DNA from: Platycnemis pennipes
Lineage: Eukaryota > Arthropoda > Insecta > Odonata > Platycnemididae
Length of the DNA stretch: 64,000 bases
NCBI GenBank assembly: GCA_933228895.1
Contig: OW121851.1
Coordinates: 114,535,271-114,599,270 of the forward strand
Direction of reading: 5' to 3'
In this document: positions 1-13,449 of the stretch, piece by piece
How the letters are laid out: every line of letters begins with the position of its first letter
Position numbering within the stretch: the stretch's first letter is position 1
The notes under the pieces: model-generated
Database searches by the model: none
Told to the model about the DNA's origin: nothing
What the model saw: only the letters and a program-made list of their open reading frames with translations
Translations under genes and position numbers: made by a program

Positions 1-3000
1 GGAAGGGGAGTGGAAGGATGTCGAATAAGGAAGAGGGGTGGGCGGTGAACAAGGAGAGGAGACGGAGGAAGGCAAGGCCGTGGAAGGAGGTAAACTGCCA
101 AGCAACTGGTAACTAGAGGATTGAGGGCAAATTATCAAACTGTGGGGATTGTGGTGGGGAAGCAGGTACTGAATAAAATGTTAGGAATGGCTATTTTCTA
201 GATGGGTTTTATGGAAAACTTTGACACTGCATATTAATTTTTATGCGCCCATCCAACATTTCCCGTTTTAATATAGACAGTCATTAGATACTTACTCATA
301 ACATACCCTCCATTCATGACAGATTATTTTTATAATTATTGTTCGTGGATTACATTTCAATCAATCTGGATTAATCCAAAAAAGGTACCAGACACTTCCA
401 CTAATGCTATGATAGATGAAGAAAAGTAAAATATTGCCCCATAGGGCATCCAATTGGGAATATTTTGTGCATAAATTTGGGAGAAATTAATTTGACCTAT
501 TCGTTGATATAAATAGGAAAATTATTAAAATATCGTATCACTGGTATGCTTAAATCATATCAAACTTCTACCAACTGCATGTGCAGCGTAAAATCCTCCT
601 CGGTGAGCTTAGAGGTTATGGCAGTAAATTGTTGATAATATGAGGACCATAAGCACTAATTAACTCACGCATAATACTGTTAAGCCACATTGAAAGGGAA
701 ATCAATGTCTCATTTTACACTAACACACGTGCTACTTATCTCTCATGAAATAATAATAAGCAGATTATAAAACTGGACCTATTCATCATGAGTTTATGTT
801 ATTTAAAAGCTTGGTGACCCTGATCAATATAGTTTAATTTAATTTGAGATACTAGCTTATTCTTTGAATAATTTTTACGGTTTCATATCGAATTACGATA
901 TTCATATTTTAAGGCACTTAATGATGATGGATTTCGTACCCTTTCTGTCTTCAAGTACCGCTTATTATTTACTATTTCGCCCACTGGTCTATATAAGCCA
1001 ATCAAATAAATAAAACTCTTCTATTTAAAAATACATATTCACTTTTTGCTAACTTTTCAATGTTTTTTGAAGTGGGATGCAAGAGAATGACTCCAGTCCC
1101 ACAAAAAATGGCATAAAATACAGAGAATCATTTTTGCAAATTTTTGTGGAAGCTTTGAGTTTTCATTGAAGTGCTACTCATCCTTTCAAAATATTAACTG
1201 TGACCTCTCAGGAAAATAAACATGAAAAAATCATTTTCCGCAATGAATTCATAAAATTCAGTTTGTTTGTGGTATAGATATATATATAATTGAATTTTTT
1301 TACGCACCGCTACCAAATATTTTTTTCCAAATGCAAGGTGAACGTATGCACAGTATAATCCAATATTTTTGATGTATTATGAGAGGAACATATTTTCGTA
1401 AAATTGTCTTACATTGCTCTTATGTTTACAATCAGGTGTATCTCAAAGTATAGGTTTAGGAGATACCGCCAAATGTATCTCTATTTGCCATTGCTGAATA
1501 AATATTACATGAATAAATTTTCAATCCTTTTGGTCAACAAATTTTTGATTTTTTACATATATATGATAAACATATATGAGAAAGGTCTCACAGCTTTCAC
1601 GGGGCTGTATAGGTGGAGGGTTAGATGTGTGAAACCGGATCTGTTACTTACGATTCGGTGGATGCTATGCTATTCAAATCAAATATGTTTTTACGCTGAG
1701 CGTTAACAAGAGTGCCAAATCTCCTTGGTGTCTCTAATTTTGAAGTGAAATTTTACCATCGTTTTTTTCCAGTGTGTAAGCTAATGTTTCTCCCTGTATC
1801 TCTAACGGAATTAAAAAAAAAACTTTCATCCCCGGAGGGAACTTTCGAGAATAACGGCATGCAAAGATATTTAAGTTACAAAGTGGAAACTTTATCCCTT
1901 CCCAAATTAATTTTTTTAATCTTCGAGCAAACAAACATTCCCCACAGCATCCGCACGTTTCTGTGGATTGGCAGCTATTTTTATCCAAATAATATCTGAG
2001 AGTATAAACAAAGCAGGTAAAATAATACATATTACTGGTCAATATTTCTTTCAGCAACATGGCACGCAACTAAGCAGCTCAATATCAAACAAGCTCAGTA
2101 ATTAAAGATAGTTAGATCAATTATAAGTCACAGAAAATGTTTTTTACTCCTTATCATAATAGCGAAAACATATTTCAACATTAACAGACTATAAATACAT
2201 CATTGCGTCCGCTAGGCCGCATCAGCTTTTCTATCCAGAATTACGTACATCAAATTTATAAGCATATTACATCCGTAATAAATTTAGACACAATGAGTAT
2301 GTTATTCATAAATTTATGGGAGAAAGATTATTAAATTATGTGTTGTAACCATAACAACTGATCAATTCCCAGCCTTTATTGCTTTTTAATCTAATCTAAC
2401 ATTTTATTTCCGTAACTTGGAACGTCTGTTTTTAGCTTATTGGGCAACACTGGTTTTATTTAAATACTGGAGAAGACTCTAACACCACTAATAGTTAATA
2501 TGATTAATTTTATGGGATCCAAATTTTTCTAGGAAACTGCGTGCGGCATGGGAGAATAAACTGTCAGCTACCTTGAATAAATCGCTTTCTTACGTTAATT
2601 TTACTTATTAATTTTTGGACCACCGACCTTCTTTGTTTGACAACTTGTTGTGAAGTCCAGTGCCCATACCATAAAGACTTCCACTCTCTATCAAGATAAT
2701 CAAGATGTAACTCACAAGTCATAAAATATCCACGAGGTAGAACGTCTTAGAGACTAGTCTGGTGAAAATTGACCGCATTTGGTAGACTCCGGAATGTATT
2801 TGTCGTCCATGATGGTAATTATCACATGAAAAGTCCATCGAGGCTTAAAATGATGGGGGATTTTACTCGAATATCGCTCTTTCGTACGCAAAATCGTTAG
2901 ATAAAAACGAAATATGAATTTTAGTTAAAAGAATCTTCTAACCAGAGCCATTCACTCATTCATCAAAAATGCAATTCTTTTCAAAAATAAAAGTAAAATT

Positions 3001-4440
3001 CAAAAAAGGAATATGCAAATAAGCAAAATGTGACGCCTACCGAACGAGTTGTGTTAAGGTTAGGTACGTCATCCACCTCCCGTCCTTGACTGTTGTCAGG
3101 AAGACCTGGAGGGACAGGGGAGGGCTTGAAGATATCATGTACATCCTGCAAGTAACCCAAAACAACAAATATTTTCGTACATTTTTTGTTGTGACTAAAA
3201 GTGTGCTAAAGTTTATTTGCTTGCCTCCAAATTACGATGCATTCAAATAGGCAATGCCATTCTAAATAATCCAGATGCAGACTAACAACCGCTTCCATTG
3301 GCAGAGTCAGCTGTGTGTCCCCATTGTGATTGAGCGAGGAGCCGCGTAGTCTCATTTTGATTGAACGAAGGGAATGACGTACGGGTCCTTTACACGCCCA
3401 CTTTTCCGAAAGGGTAAAAAAAAACACTTTTCCGCAGCTTGGAATTCGAGAACGACTCGACGAATCGTAAAACGGAAAAAACGTGTCTTTTTACAAACTC
3501 CATCAGAATCGGCAATAAAAAATAAGGCATACGAACTCATTCTGAGTGCTATGCACCCAAAAAGGATTGAGGAAGTCTTCCAATAGTTGAGTTCTTCACT
3601 TCAAAGTAATTTGTCTTAAGAAGTAGGGTTCATTTAATATCCTGATACAATGAAAAAAATTTAATCCACCGTTCGCCTTTTGAATAGTGCCTAGAGGAAA
3701 TCACTTACTTCGTCCGATCTATCCGCTTCGAATATTTTGCAAGAGGAACCCTCGACGGAGAAAATCGCTCTCATTCGTGAAAGTTGCGTTGAATATGGAT
3801 GAGGTACACCCTGGAGTTCCGGCCCCTTTAAATTATTTCCGCAGGACCTCTATTGATCCTATAAACGATTCCTAAAACCAATGCCATCTTCTCATCTCTC
3901 TCTTTGGCACGAGTGCTTGCCTCAGTGAAGGCCTTATAGGTTTAATAAATCAATTCCGAGAAGCTGAGAATCACATTCGGGCTAGATGGTGGGGAACAGG
4001 GAGGAGAGCAGTGGGTTGATATTAGCCATCACGAGAGAGGCAAAGAGAATCAGAAGTGAGCTCCACAGAAAAGATTGCTTCGCAGACTCCGGAACCAATA
4101 GAAACCTAAGAATCATTCTCTCGCATTGAGGTTGGAGTGTACTTGAGCGGAGAACGAAGAAGGGCCAACTACTTCTTTGATTTTTCCATCCTTTAGTCTT
4201 TCCGGGGTCTTAAAACTTACGATTCAGGTTTTTTAAAATAAATATTACTTCATATTCACTTCACTTTAAACTTCCAAACGGATATGATAATAGGGATTCT
4301 GGGCGTCATAAAAAGAACAATATTGTTGCCTCTGCCATTACGGGAGGTGCCCGATAACCAAGCTTATTCGCCCAATTAAGTTTATGGAAGTATTTTAACA
4401 GAGGTCGGAGTTTGGAAGAGCAAGAAATATCGAGTGATAT
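1..4440. other. AT-rich DNA, no gene recognised
   Basis: No conserved domain, RNA gene or repeat family could be recognised on either strand. Short open frames exist (for example 1404-1706, 1712-1999 and 3374-3586) but they have low-complexity, AT-driven composition and no motif, so they are not called as genes. Confidence 0.5.
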
Positions 4441-4449
4441 TAGCTACTG

Positions 4450-4645
4450 TCTTAGCCTTCCCTGAATTCCAAGGAGTCCTCAGTGTAACATCCCATCCGA
4501 CGGACGGCGTACTGAACGTGGTTTAGCTTACCACAGTATATGAAAGTTGAGAACGGTATACCACCAATCTGTCACCCACGAGGTCCATACTTAGGCCAAG
4601 ATGATTGAAAGCTAGCAATATAGTCACCACACGCGTCCTCCATTT
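4450..4645 (-). mobile_element. tRNA-derived SINE relic, copy 1
   Basis: On the minus strand the order is a tRNA-like head (GTGTGGTGACTATATTGCTAG), a body, and the family's diagnostic block GTCCGTCGGATGGGATGTTA near 4492-4511. The same block recurs in copies at about 57.6, 58.4 and 51.8 kb. The internal B box is eroded. This is a member of the dispersed SINE family described in the findings; it has no coding capacity. Confidence 0.55.
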
Positions 4646-4809
4646 CTTATTCCCTCAACAGGCTACATTCAATATAATATTCCGCAACAGATGATTAGAC
4701 CTGACAGAATTTGCAGAGGAAAGTATGATTATCCTTTATTTTAAATGAATAATGAAAACTATACATATATAGTTTAATCTCCAATCTTGGCCTAACGCCA
4801 AACAGTAAT

Positions 4810-5040
4810 ATATTACATTTAATGGAGGCGACTGACTCCTAAGGTCAATAATGCCACTTAGGAAAGTTGAGTAAACTACCCGCGTAAAGGTCGTACTACT
4901 GAACTCGGAAATACTTCTCACACAGCTCAAGAAGGGACCGGAATACCCATGTAAAATCTCTAGCACCACTGGGATTCGAATATGGGTCCTCGGGATGGTA
5001 GGCCAGTAGGTACTCCAGCCAGCATATAAACTCTTTCTCT
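4810..5040 (-). mobile_element. tRNA-derived SINE relic, copy 2
   Basis: The minus-strand head reads GGCCTACCATCCCGAGGACC followed by a B-box-like ATTCGAATCCC (plus positions about 4970-4990), then the body TGCTAGAGATTTTACATGGG and a GAGTTCAGTA stretch. The order head, B box, body matches the copies at 52.0 and 58.2 kb. The left end is not sharp. Confidence 0.5.
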
Positions 5041-5152
5041 CCTTACGCCGAGAAAGACCAGCTATTACGACTTTCTGGTAGGCTGGGAAGAAAGGGAAGC
5101 CCAACAGATTTTTGAGGATAAGTCTAGTTCAAACTCAATCAAGAATGTCTTT

Positions 5153-5296
5153 CTGGGTACCATATTTTCCGAAAAGGCCCTATAATGCGAGAGATGGATT
5201 GGAACCACACTCAATAAACTCAATCTGGGTACCATATTTTCCGAGAAGTCCCAATAATACGAAAGATGTATTGGAACCACTTCCCATATCATGATT
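5153..5296. repeat. 72-bp tandem duplication, two units
   Basis: Units begin at 5153 and 5225, each starting CTGGGTACCATATTTTCCGA and ending with a GGATTGGAACCAC / GTATTGGAACCAC segment. The second unit differs by scattered substitutions. Short open frames on both strands here are by-products of the duplication. Confidence 0.75.
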
Positions 5297-6119
5297 CTTG
5301 AGCTCCACTGGACGCCAGAGCTGGAAGCTCGTGACTTTTTCTAACTGAACTGGGATTAAAAACACTGATGTTTATAAGCCTGATATCAATCACAAATATC
5401 TATGATCTACTCAGACCTTGAAATACAAAAACGGCATCAATCGATTGAACAAGCCAAAAGGGTCACTTTTTGATAGTATCGAACGCGTAAGATTACGTAA
5501 ATTATTTACGTAATCTCCCTTTTTGGCCTAACACCGAACAGTTTAATAATGTTTAATAATGCATACCTTTGCTGCGAAAAATTAAATCCAATATATCAGC
5601 GTGTTCTTCTTTCATTACAAGTAATTGAAGAAAATATTCTGTACTCACACGTTATTGGTTGAGGTAATCCACCCGCCCCCACTCATGACCGTTCACGAAA
5701 GAGAAGTCACATCCACGATTTCATTGCTAGTATATTAGAGTGTCACTATATACTGAACATTCAATTTAGCTTTCAATTTATGCTGACAAATTTTGTAAGA
5801 TACCAGACACATTAAAATGCATAGAAATAACTGAAGCATTAAATATAAGTAACAGGAGTAAAAGTAAATCACAGGAAACTATCCCGAAAAAACTGCTGAA
5901 GTTTCTAAAATAGAAGAACCTTGAGAAATCGATGTGGTAATTTCTTATTATCACTATTAAGGAACCATATTCATTACACTGTGTTTGAAGCACCTATAAA
6001 TGGCGTAGAAAAGAAATTGGAGTAAGGACAAAATTACTGCTTAAGTCAATATACTCCATACAAAAGTATTGCTACTTCAAATTTCACATTTCCACCCAGA
6101 GGATTGGAGTACTGATTCC
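5297..6119. other. AT-rich DNA with one short palindrome
   Basis: No gene recognised. A perfect inverted repeat lies at 5490-5516: AGATTACGTAAA, a 3-base loop, then TTTACGTAATCT. Just downstream, TTTTTGGCCTAACACCGAACAG (5519-5540) resembles the sequence at about 4784-4804 (TTGGCCTAACGCCAAACAG), suggesting a scrap of the same repeat. Confidence 0.5.
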
Positions 6120-6510
6120 CTACCTCTCCACGTATGTTCATGGCTCATCACCGACCGCGAGAGACTCACTTAAACATTCTATCTCCCTCCCCCGCAGCTC
6201 GCGCCGCACTTTCCATATTCCGTTTGCAAAACGCCCGCCTCCCTCATCCTACTCCACGCCCTCCTCTCTTTCCCTCAACAGGTTTCCGGTTCCACTCGCA
6301 GATGCTCTCGCATTTCGGCGAGAGAGCATCAATTTGAAAGCCTCCTCCTCCATCTATTTGTCCATCCATTAATATCTCCGCATCCCGTTTTCTGCGCGGG
6401 TGTCCAATCCCTGGCACTGATTACCCCTGAGCGAAAGGTGACACTCGGGCACCTCGCCTCGCCTCTTGTGGGAAAGCGTGCCTGTCGGAATGTCGTGTTG
6501 GTGGAACACT
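6120..6510. other. GC-richer island, unassigned
   Basis: Composition shifts sharply to C-rich DNA with pyrimidine tracts followed by CAG (for example around 6189-6198 and 6270-6281) that could serve as splice acceptors. No open frame shows a recognisable domain. This could be a host exon, a UTR or neutral DNA; I cannot tell. Confidence 0.25.
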
Positions 6511-9500
6511 AACACCGCCACACTACGCGCAACACATGGCCTATTCCCAGCTTTGAAGAGTTTTCTCTCCTTGCATTGCGTAACAGTATTGTACAACAAA
6601 AATAGGGCATGAATGAACATTCTTCATGATAATATCCAAAGCAACAACCTCATCTAATTTGTCCCACACGTTTTACAAGTCTAATATAGGTATCCTAGCT
6701 TGTGAATTATATGAAAAAGTTCTTACTTGTAAAACTGCATACCGTCTACACTGGCTTATATATAATAGAATATTAGTTCCTCCGAAATATTGTCTTCAAA
6801 CGTAAATATTGTCATTTTCGCACGCAGTCATTAAAAAATAATCATGATATTTTAGCGTTACAATCTCATGAGTGAATTTCATGGATAAATTCAATGTAAA
6901 TTGTAAAAGTATACATCTCGCAAGGAAACCAATTACGAAAAAGGTTTCGCCTCATCAGATGCGTTACTGTAATTTACCTACCACTAGTAGCTTTATTAGA
7001 GATCCCAACCTTCGATTCCGAAAGAAGGCTAAGCAGTTGCACCAAAAAGTAATAATAGGATTGAGTTACACAGTCTCTGTCAGCACGTTGTACAAATATT
7101 TATTGTGATAATGAATTGAGACATTTTGTACTACTAAATATATTAGTATTATAAACCCCAAGAAAAAAATTCATTTGGTAACATCTATGCAAATAATGCA
7201 TTTCGCTGAAAAATTATGGCTAATAAAGGCAACAACATTACGTTGCAGTGATTTTAAACAGAAATTTCAAATCCATTTTAAATAGAAAACACTCGTAATT
7301 TTCCACTCTCGATATATTTCACGACTCAACCTACAATGGTTCTAGCACGTATTGACATTATCAAGGTGCAATTATCAGTATCATATTATCTCAGCGCCAA
7401 ATATTCCTTGAAAGGAGCATTATAATATATAGACAGAAATAGTTAAATTACCTTCCAATAGAAATTAGTATAAACTGTATGGACCGCTTCTCTTTATACC
7501 TATAGGTATATTAATACATATTTATACTGTCTCTAATAATCTAATTACTGCCTTTTTATCCTTAATTTATTATTTCATTGAGAGTATCAATGATGGATGA
7601 CATATACCCTCAAAATTAAAGAAACAAAAGCCTGCTCGTTGAAAATTCTAATTTACCGCCTCTTCATTGCAATCGGCCGAGTCAAGTAAAATATATAATC
7701 ATAAGGTTGGTAAAATCGAAAAAAAAACACAAATCGATAACACAATCGAGAAAATAAAGAGAACTGGGAAGTATAATATAAATGAATAAACTTGATTTTT
7801 CCAAAAAATTTATTTCCTTCCACTACCCAGGCTTCTGTGCAGTGTAAGGAACTGGGAAGTTATCAAACGCATATAATCAAACTTATTTGTTTAATCTGAG
7901 ATAGTTACACTATATGTGCTATTTATTCTCACATTTTTTAACCATTTTAATACTATTCATTTATCTTTAATTGAGTTGCGACGCTCAGGAGGCCAATGGG
8001 GAAAGGGCAACATAAGGATGACGCCTGAATGACGCCAGAGGTCCCGGGAATCAATGGAGGGGTGACAAGAACCAAAATTGGGCGATTTACGACGCTGTGA
8101 AAATGTCCAGACGAATAAACGACCACTTTCGGATTAAAATATTAATGTTCCACTCTGTCCTTCCAAACTCTGCTCATCCTCCCACAGCCTGATTCCATGG
8201 CTCATTATTTATTAATGATCACGGGAACTTGAACGATCGTGGGTAAATGATTGCAAATACGGAGGCCCGTAATACCCTGTGATGATTTTTAGTTATTCTC
8301 GGGAATTTTGAGGCCAGATTTAGCTACAAATTTAATAGTGATTATCATTTCCAGACCATGGAATTTTATGAATCTGATATGAACCTTGCAAGGTGGAACA
8401 TTTTCAGGGCTATTTGTGTAAAATATGCCGTTTCATCTAAATTTGCTACAATCAACGAAATAACTTACGGTCTTTAGAAATTATTTTCAATATGCCGTCT
8501 GTAGCCATGTTAAATTTTGTTTTAATGAAACATTTCGAAGACAATTACCTCTACTCGGATATCAGAAAAGATAATAAGAAGTTAACAACTTTTGTCGGCC
8601 AAAATAATTCCAACTATTCCACTTTACTTTAATTTTGGTATTTAGACAGTTAAAGTGGTGTATGCAGCAATTATCTACATGTTATTTTTAAAAAAACCTT
8701 AGGATTTAATAAATATTTTGACATAATTTCAATATTTAATATATTTCCATGAATCTGTTACATTTTCACCGATCTCTCTCATTATTTTCTGATTATATGC
8801 CAGATAAATAATTGTCTTAAAGGTTTTCTTAAATAATAGTGTGATTAATGAGCACAAGAGCAAGCACCAACTCATGTTAACCTAGCAGCTTCATGAAAAA
8901 CTGCCTGGTAGAAGTTGCTAAGACAACTGATGGCAAGATATTTTTTTAAAGTATGAAATATGAATGACAGGCCAAGGAGCAATATTCCAAGCGTAAGAAA
9001 TTTTTTTCTGTCCGATCAGAATGTCGAAATTTATGGTTTCCTACTACATTACAGTACGTTATGAGTAGAAAAAATATTCAACGTACCTTTTATTGTAAAT
9101 AAGTAGATTACCTTGATGTACATCAGATTGCTGTAGATTAAAGTGGACCCCGAGAGAATATAAATCCCAACAATTGACTAAAGCTATGGGGATTTGGCCG
9201 CTAGGTATCCTTTGTCGTAACCCCGCGCAAGGAGTCTGTACTATTTAAACTCTTTTATTGCCCAAAATTCGCTTCAAAATTCAGTTTTTTATGCACCACC
9301 TGCTTGGGCTACATCTTACCGTTCATCATAAATTTAAAGTTTGAATTAAGAGCAGTCAAGCCCTAAACGGGGTTTTAATCCAGTGAACCCTATGAATTGT
9401 CAGACGGCTGTGTCACACACGTATACACAGAACCATGTAATGCCTAGCTGAATGAAGCCCAATCTCACATTGCTACGGGATTTTCTCGAAGACAATACGG

Positions 9501-9734
9501 TAATTCAACTGTGAACTTGAATTTGAATTTACGTCCATCCACAGAAATAATAAGATTTAAGTCCAAGAGTGCAACCGAGATGTGCGTAGACGCAATACCC
9601 TATTATGTCTCTATCTGGAATTGGAGTAGAAGATTGAAATTTTCAAAAGCAACCAAAGACATCCAACAAATATATTTTCCGCATTTTCTTTTGGCTCTTT
9701 GCACTGATCATTGTTAACTAGATTGTTATTGAAT
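6511..9734. other. AT-rich DNA, nothing recognised
   Basis: Long AT-rich stretch with no convincing frame, RNA gene or repeat. A moderately GC-rich patch at about 7975-8280 has no recognisable content. Confidence 0.5.
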
Positions 9735-9739
9735 AATTA

Positions 9740-9990
9740 TCATGAGTCACCAATGCTGGGTTCGGTTTGACGCAGGTCGCCACTGAATTTTTCTATCAGC
9801 TAATCTCTTCATATTTACGTAATTATTCTCTTTCGCATCTTTCGTCACTTCTTTCATATATCTTATACGAGGCCCTCCTTTGGAGTTCTTCACGTACAAT
9901 TATCTTTCAATGATTGTCTTCATCAGGCCATTATGTCTCATGATGTGGCTGCTCAAGTTGTCCCATCTTCTTCTTATACTATTTAAAAAA
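9740..9990 (-). pseudogene. LINE 3' tail relic (family 1, copy A)
   Basis: Minus-strand translation gives a decayed version of a C-terminal LINE segment: LMKTII near 9915-9930, then YMKEV, then KENNYVNMKRLADRK and QWR. The same segment occurs at 29.8-30.0 kb and 41.8-42.0 kb. It ends in a TGAC-ATGATAA tail at about 9740, as the other copies end in GATGATGA. 5'-truncated, frame broken. Non-LTR retrotransposon relic from the region after the RT domain. Confidence 0.7.
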
Positions 9991-9991
9991 C

Positions 9992-10540
9992 ATCTCTTCT
10001 CTATGAAGCATTAACTAAATTAAATGTTAATTACCTATTGCTTTCACTTTTTCATATGTTTACCCGGTCTCCTAATTATTTCCGAAATATTCTCCACTTT
10101 TCATAGTACGATGCCATGAAAGTCAGAAAAACAATGAGCAAACACAGACAACCACTTTCCCCCACACGTGATTCTGAATATTAGTCCCTCTCTCCTCGCG
10201 GCCGGAGATTGGGAGTGGAAATGAATGTGGAGTTATTTAGTCGCTTTTAAGAACCTTTGAAATGGTATCCATGGCGTCACATGGAGGAAATGAGACTGTT
10301 GCTTGACTTTACCCTCAAGCGAAACGAGTTTCTTATCCCATATTCCTAACCCGAAACATATTTCTGAAGCTCGGAATTCAGGTAATCAACGCCTGAAATT
10401 AAATGTTATTGATACAAATTAGGCAATAAAGTGTCATTAACTTGCTCTACGAACTTGGGTCACCACAAACACTCATTATCTGCAGAAAAAATACAGACAT
10501 TCGTTACATCAAATTATAAGTTCTCGCTTCGAAAAATTAT
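9992..10540. other. Unassigned DNA
   Basis: No recognised gene. A short AT-rich stretch and a slightly GC-richer patch at about 10140-10300 show no motif. It ends in an ATAATAATAATAATAA run at 10538-10554 that marks the 3' end of the LINE to the right. Confidence 0.45.
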
Positions 10541-11185
10541 AATAATAATAATAAAAGGTCTTTATTGGGGCGAGATTGAGACAAAACTGTCCCTTCTGCC
10601 ATCTAACCCTTCGTCAATATAAATATATAAATAAAATAGTGGTCAATACCTAAAACAATTAAAATATGAGGTTAAAAAATCATAAAAGAACACAATTATA
10701 GGAATTAAAGAATGATAAATTAATACAAAAGAAACAAATATACATAATATATCAATATTACATATCTAATAGTGTGTGAAAGAATTTACAATGTGGGTAA
10801 AACGTGAGAATTATTATGCTTACATCCTTTACGCAAAAACCCACTGCAGGAAAACACCCACACAAGAAGGGGGGTGTGAAAACCTGCAAAGTCCTACTGA
10901 CAGTAAAGCTAGTGTTTAAGAATAACTCAAAAAAATAGCATGTACATAGGAAAATACGGAAGGAGACGGCGCACAACATCACAAGGTGCGCACGCCGCAC
11001 GTCGGAAGAATAATAATTCATACATTTGTACGCCGGGAGTCAGAGAACTCCAAAGCCAGCTTTCAACCTTTCACAAATTCATATTTTATGATTTGAAAAC
11101 ACCAGTCCAATTCTGTCACTTCACGCAAACCGAAAATTGTCAGGTTCCAGCTAATTTCAGGGTGTTTTGTACACAGTCTTGAGTA
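10541..11185 (-). mobile_element. Probable LINE 3' untranslated end
   Basis: Read on the minus strand, the segment ends CTCGCCCCAATAAAGACC followed by (TTA)n at about 10538-10570, the usual look of a non-LTR retrotransposon 3' end with a polyadenylation-like AATAAA and a short simple-repeat tail. Upstream on the minus strand is C/T-rich sequence without a conserved frame, as expected of a 3' UTR. The RT-coding part is absent, so the clade is unknown. The 87-residue open frame 10758-11021 is not called as a gene. Confidence 0.5.
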
Positions 11186-11782
11186 CACAACGCCGGGAGA
11201 CGAGGAGAAAATTGTTTCTCTGATGTAACCACACAGATTGGGAAAGGTGGGGGGACAGGGAAGGAAGAAAGATACAATTTGGAGAAAATCGTTAAACAGG
11301 AGCGCACAAGCAATGTGCCATTAAAAATGGGACTTTATCGCGGTAAATTCAAATGTCTGGATAGAACACCAATTTTAATGTTTTATTTTCAATGTAATAT
11401 TCCCAAGAACTGCAGAGGAAACTCTATAAAGTACTTAGCGTACAGCAAACGTTGATATTATATTACTATATGAAGCAATATCTGGGTATATATACCTACT
11501 TTTACTAAAATACAGCACCATAGATCGACATGTTAATAAAATTCTGCATTATGAATATCATTTTCTAATTGAAATAGTGTACTATGTTGCAAAACTATAT
11601 ATTATTGTAGTACATAGTACTATATATAATTGAGATGGTGTCTTTAAGTACTAAGAAGCATTATGATCACACTCTTCCGCTGCTGACACTAGCCCCACTT
11701 GCAGCCATAATATAGAGCTAAATATTATTTTCCACCACAGCATATATCCAGTCATTGTTATTAAGGCTGATCAAAGACTTAA
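11186..11782. other. Unassigned AT-rich DNA
   Basis: Nothing recognised apart from short TA-rich runs around 11450-11640. Confidence 0.45.
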
Positions 11783-11796
11783 GGTCATTTTTGCCG
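11783..11796 (+). repeat. Left 14-bp direct repeat (target duplication)
   Basis: GGTCATTTTTGCCG, identical to 11963-11976. Confidence 0.75.
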
Positions 11797-11962
11797 AATT
11801 CAAAGACCGCGAACTAGCCGCGAAAACTTTAGTGACGTTACCCGCTGAAATTACACATTAGCAAGATATTCCACAGAGAAAAAACCATTCGCCTTGACCG
11901 GGAAGGAATAGGAAGGTCCAATCAAGGCGAACGATTTTTTCTCTGTGGAATAACTTGCTAAT
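11797..11962. mobile_element. 166-bp fold-back element between 14-bp direct repeats
   Basis: Perfect copies of GGTCATTTTTGCCG lie at 11783-11796 and 11963-11976, immediately flanking the element, which is what a target-site duplication looks like. Inside, 11856-11900 and 11920-11963 are inverted: CATTAGCAAGATATTCCACA... against ...TGTGGAATAACTTGCTAATG. The first 90 bases (11811-11899) recur at 34147-34239. No coding capacity. A duplication this long fits insertion by target-primed reverse transcription, so a SINE derivative is the best guess. Confidence 0.65.
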
Positions 11963-11976
11963 GGTCATTTTTGCCG
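11963..11976 (+). repeat. Right 14-bp direct repeat (target duplication)
   Basis: GGTCATTTTTGCCG, identical to 11783-11796; the bases beyond diverge at once on both sides. Confidence 0.75.
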
Positions 11977-12329
11977 TTCATCACAGTTGGAGAGCATACG
12001 GGCAAGCATTTTTCAGGGAACAAAGAATGGTCAGAGCGAATCACGGCAAAATCAGTCTATTCTTAAAGAACACTAGTAAAGAGCACAAGATTTTATGACC
12101 CATGTTACGGATTGAGGCACTCGAAGTGAATTCCACACACTCTTCAACAGCCTGGATTCAAGCCATTGGAATGGAATGATAGTTCTCCTTCGTTAATAAC
12201 AGCCTGATTCTGAACACTTAATCAGCGTTCACATCAGCCTAATACAAATCACATTTAGTAAAAGAAAAAGAGTCAGTTACAGCTGAAAATTTGTTTGAAA
12301 GTTTGAAAAAAGTTTGAAAGAAAGGAAAT

Positions 12330-12600
12330 CACTCAAACATATACTTGATGCATGGTGGTTATTCGCGGAAATGAGATATAGAGAATAGCTGCAACATAGA
12401 GGTCATGAATGGAAGCATATGAAATATGGTTTGCTGAAGAATAATAAAAATAAATGGATGAAACGAGTACAAGAAATTAGAGAAAAGATCAGAAATAAGT
12501 AATTAAAGATTTAAGAAATTTTGCAAAGATGAGAGATAGGAGTCGTCTTCTTAAACGTGGAACCTTTAATGGAGGTGCAGCATTAGTGGGTAAGTCAACT
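12330..12600 (+). pseudogene. Possible heavily decayed LINE tail
   Basis: The plus strand contains GGAAGCATATGAAATATGG (about 12411-12429), which translates as MEAYEIW. This resembles the (V/M)EAFEMW motif that precedes the tail of RTE/CR1-like LINE proteins, seen clearly at 41.69 kb. Downstream lysine/arginine-rich codons and several stops follow. The match is short and could be chance. Confidence 0.25.
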
Positions 12601-13449
12601 TCATAGACTATGATGTTGACCCCCATTGAAAATGACGCTTAGTCGTTGAAATCGATCGGGGAAAATATAGAGCTGTGTGGAAAGTACAAATTTTGTTTCA
12701 TTTACCATGTTTAACATTCGTAATTTCCACAAGGTATCAACTTCATTCATTAATTTAACTTCATAGAATATCGACATAACTCAAAAAAAAAAGAATGAAG
12801 TAAATTTAGTGATATTCTGAACGATCTCACTCAGCCGCTTTCAACCTCTTCAGGTATCAATACTATAACCACAGAATGTAACATAAAGGATTTGCATAAG
12901 TACAAAGAGGTTATCTTATAAGATAATCGTGATGAAAACTGGATTAAACCAATCTCTAGCAATGCCGTATCCAGAAAATGTTTTCGGGAGTTGGGTTCAA
13001 TTATGACTGTACCCTCCAATAATATTTCCGGCTAGGGCCTTAGGTTACTGGTTTGTAGCATGGGATGAGGCCCAAAAAAAAAACTTTTTTGGGAGCGTGT
13101 TCAATGATTCGCAGCTTGAGGCCATCGCAATCGATTAACTGGTCAAAATATGAAATGTACCTACTCTATATTTGTCTCCAAAATCCGGGGGGGGGAGGTT
13201 GAACCCCCCCTTGCTTGCTACGACCTTGATCTCAAGATAGTTTAAATTTTCACCAGGAAAAAAATCATCCACTTTGACCACGATGCATACGAATTCGGAT
13301 CCTCCTTTCCACCCGAATTTCATCAAATTCCTTTATTTTAATCTTACATTAGACTTATCTACCTAGGATGACGATGAGTCATATATATTTCATTTTGTAA
13401 TGTGTTGTGAGGTATCAAACGCATTGATCTCAAAAATGTTGACGCAACT
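12601..13449. other. Unassigned DNA
   Basis: No gene recognised. A (G)8 run lies at about 13188-13195 and a CCCCCCC run at 13204-13210; the small minus-strand frame 13135-13326 carries no motif. Confidence 0.45.
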
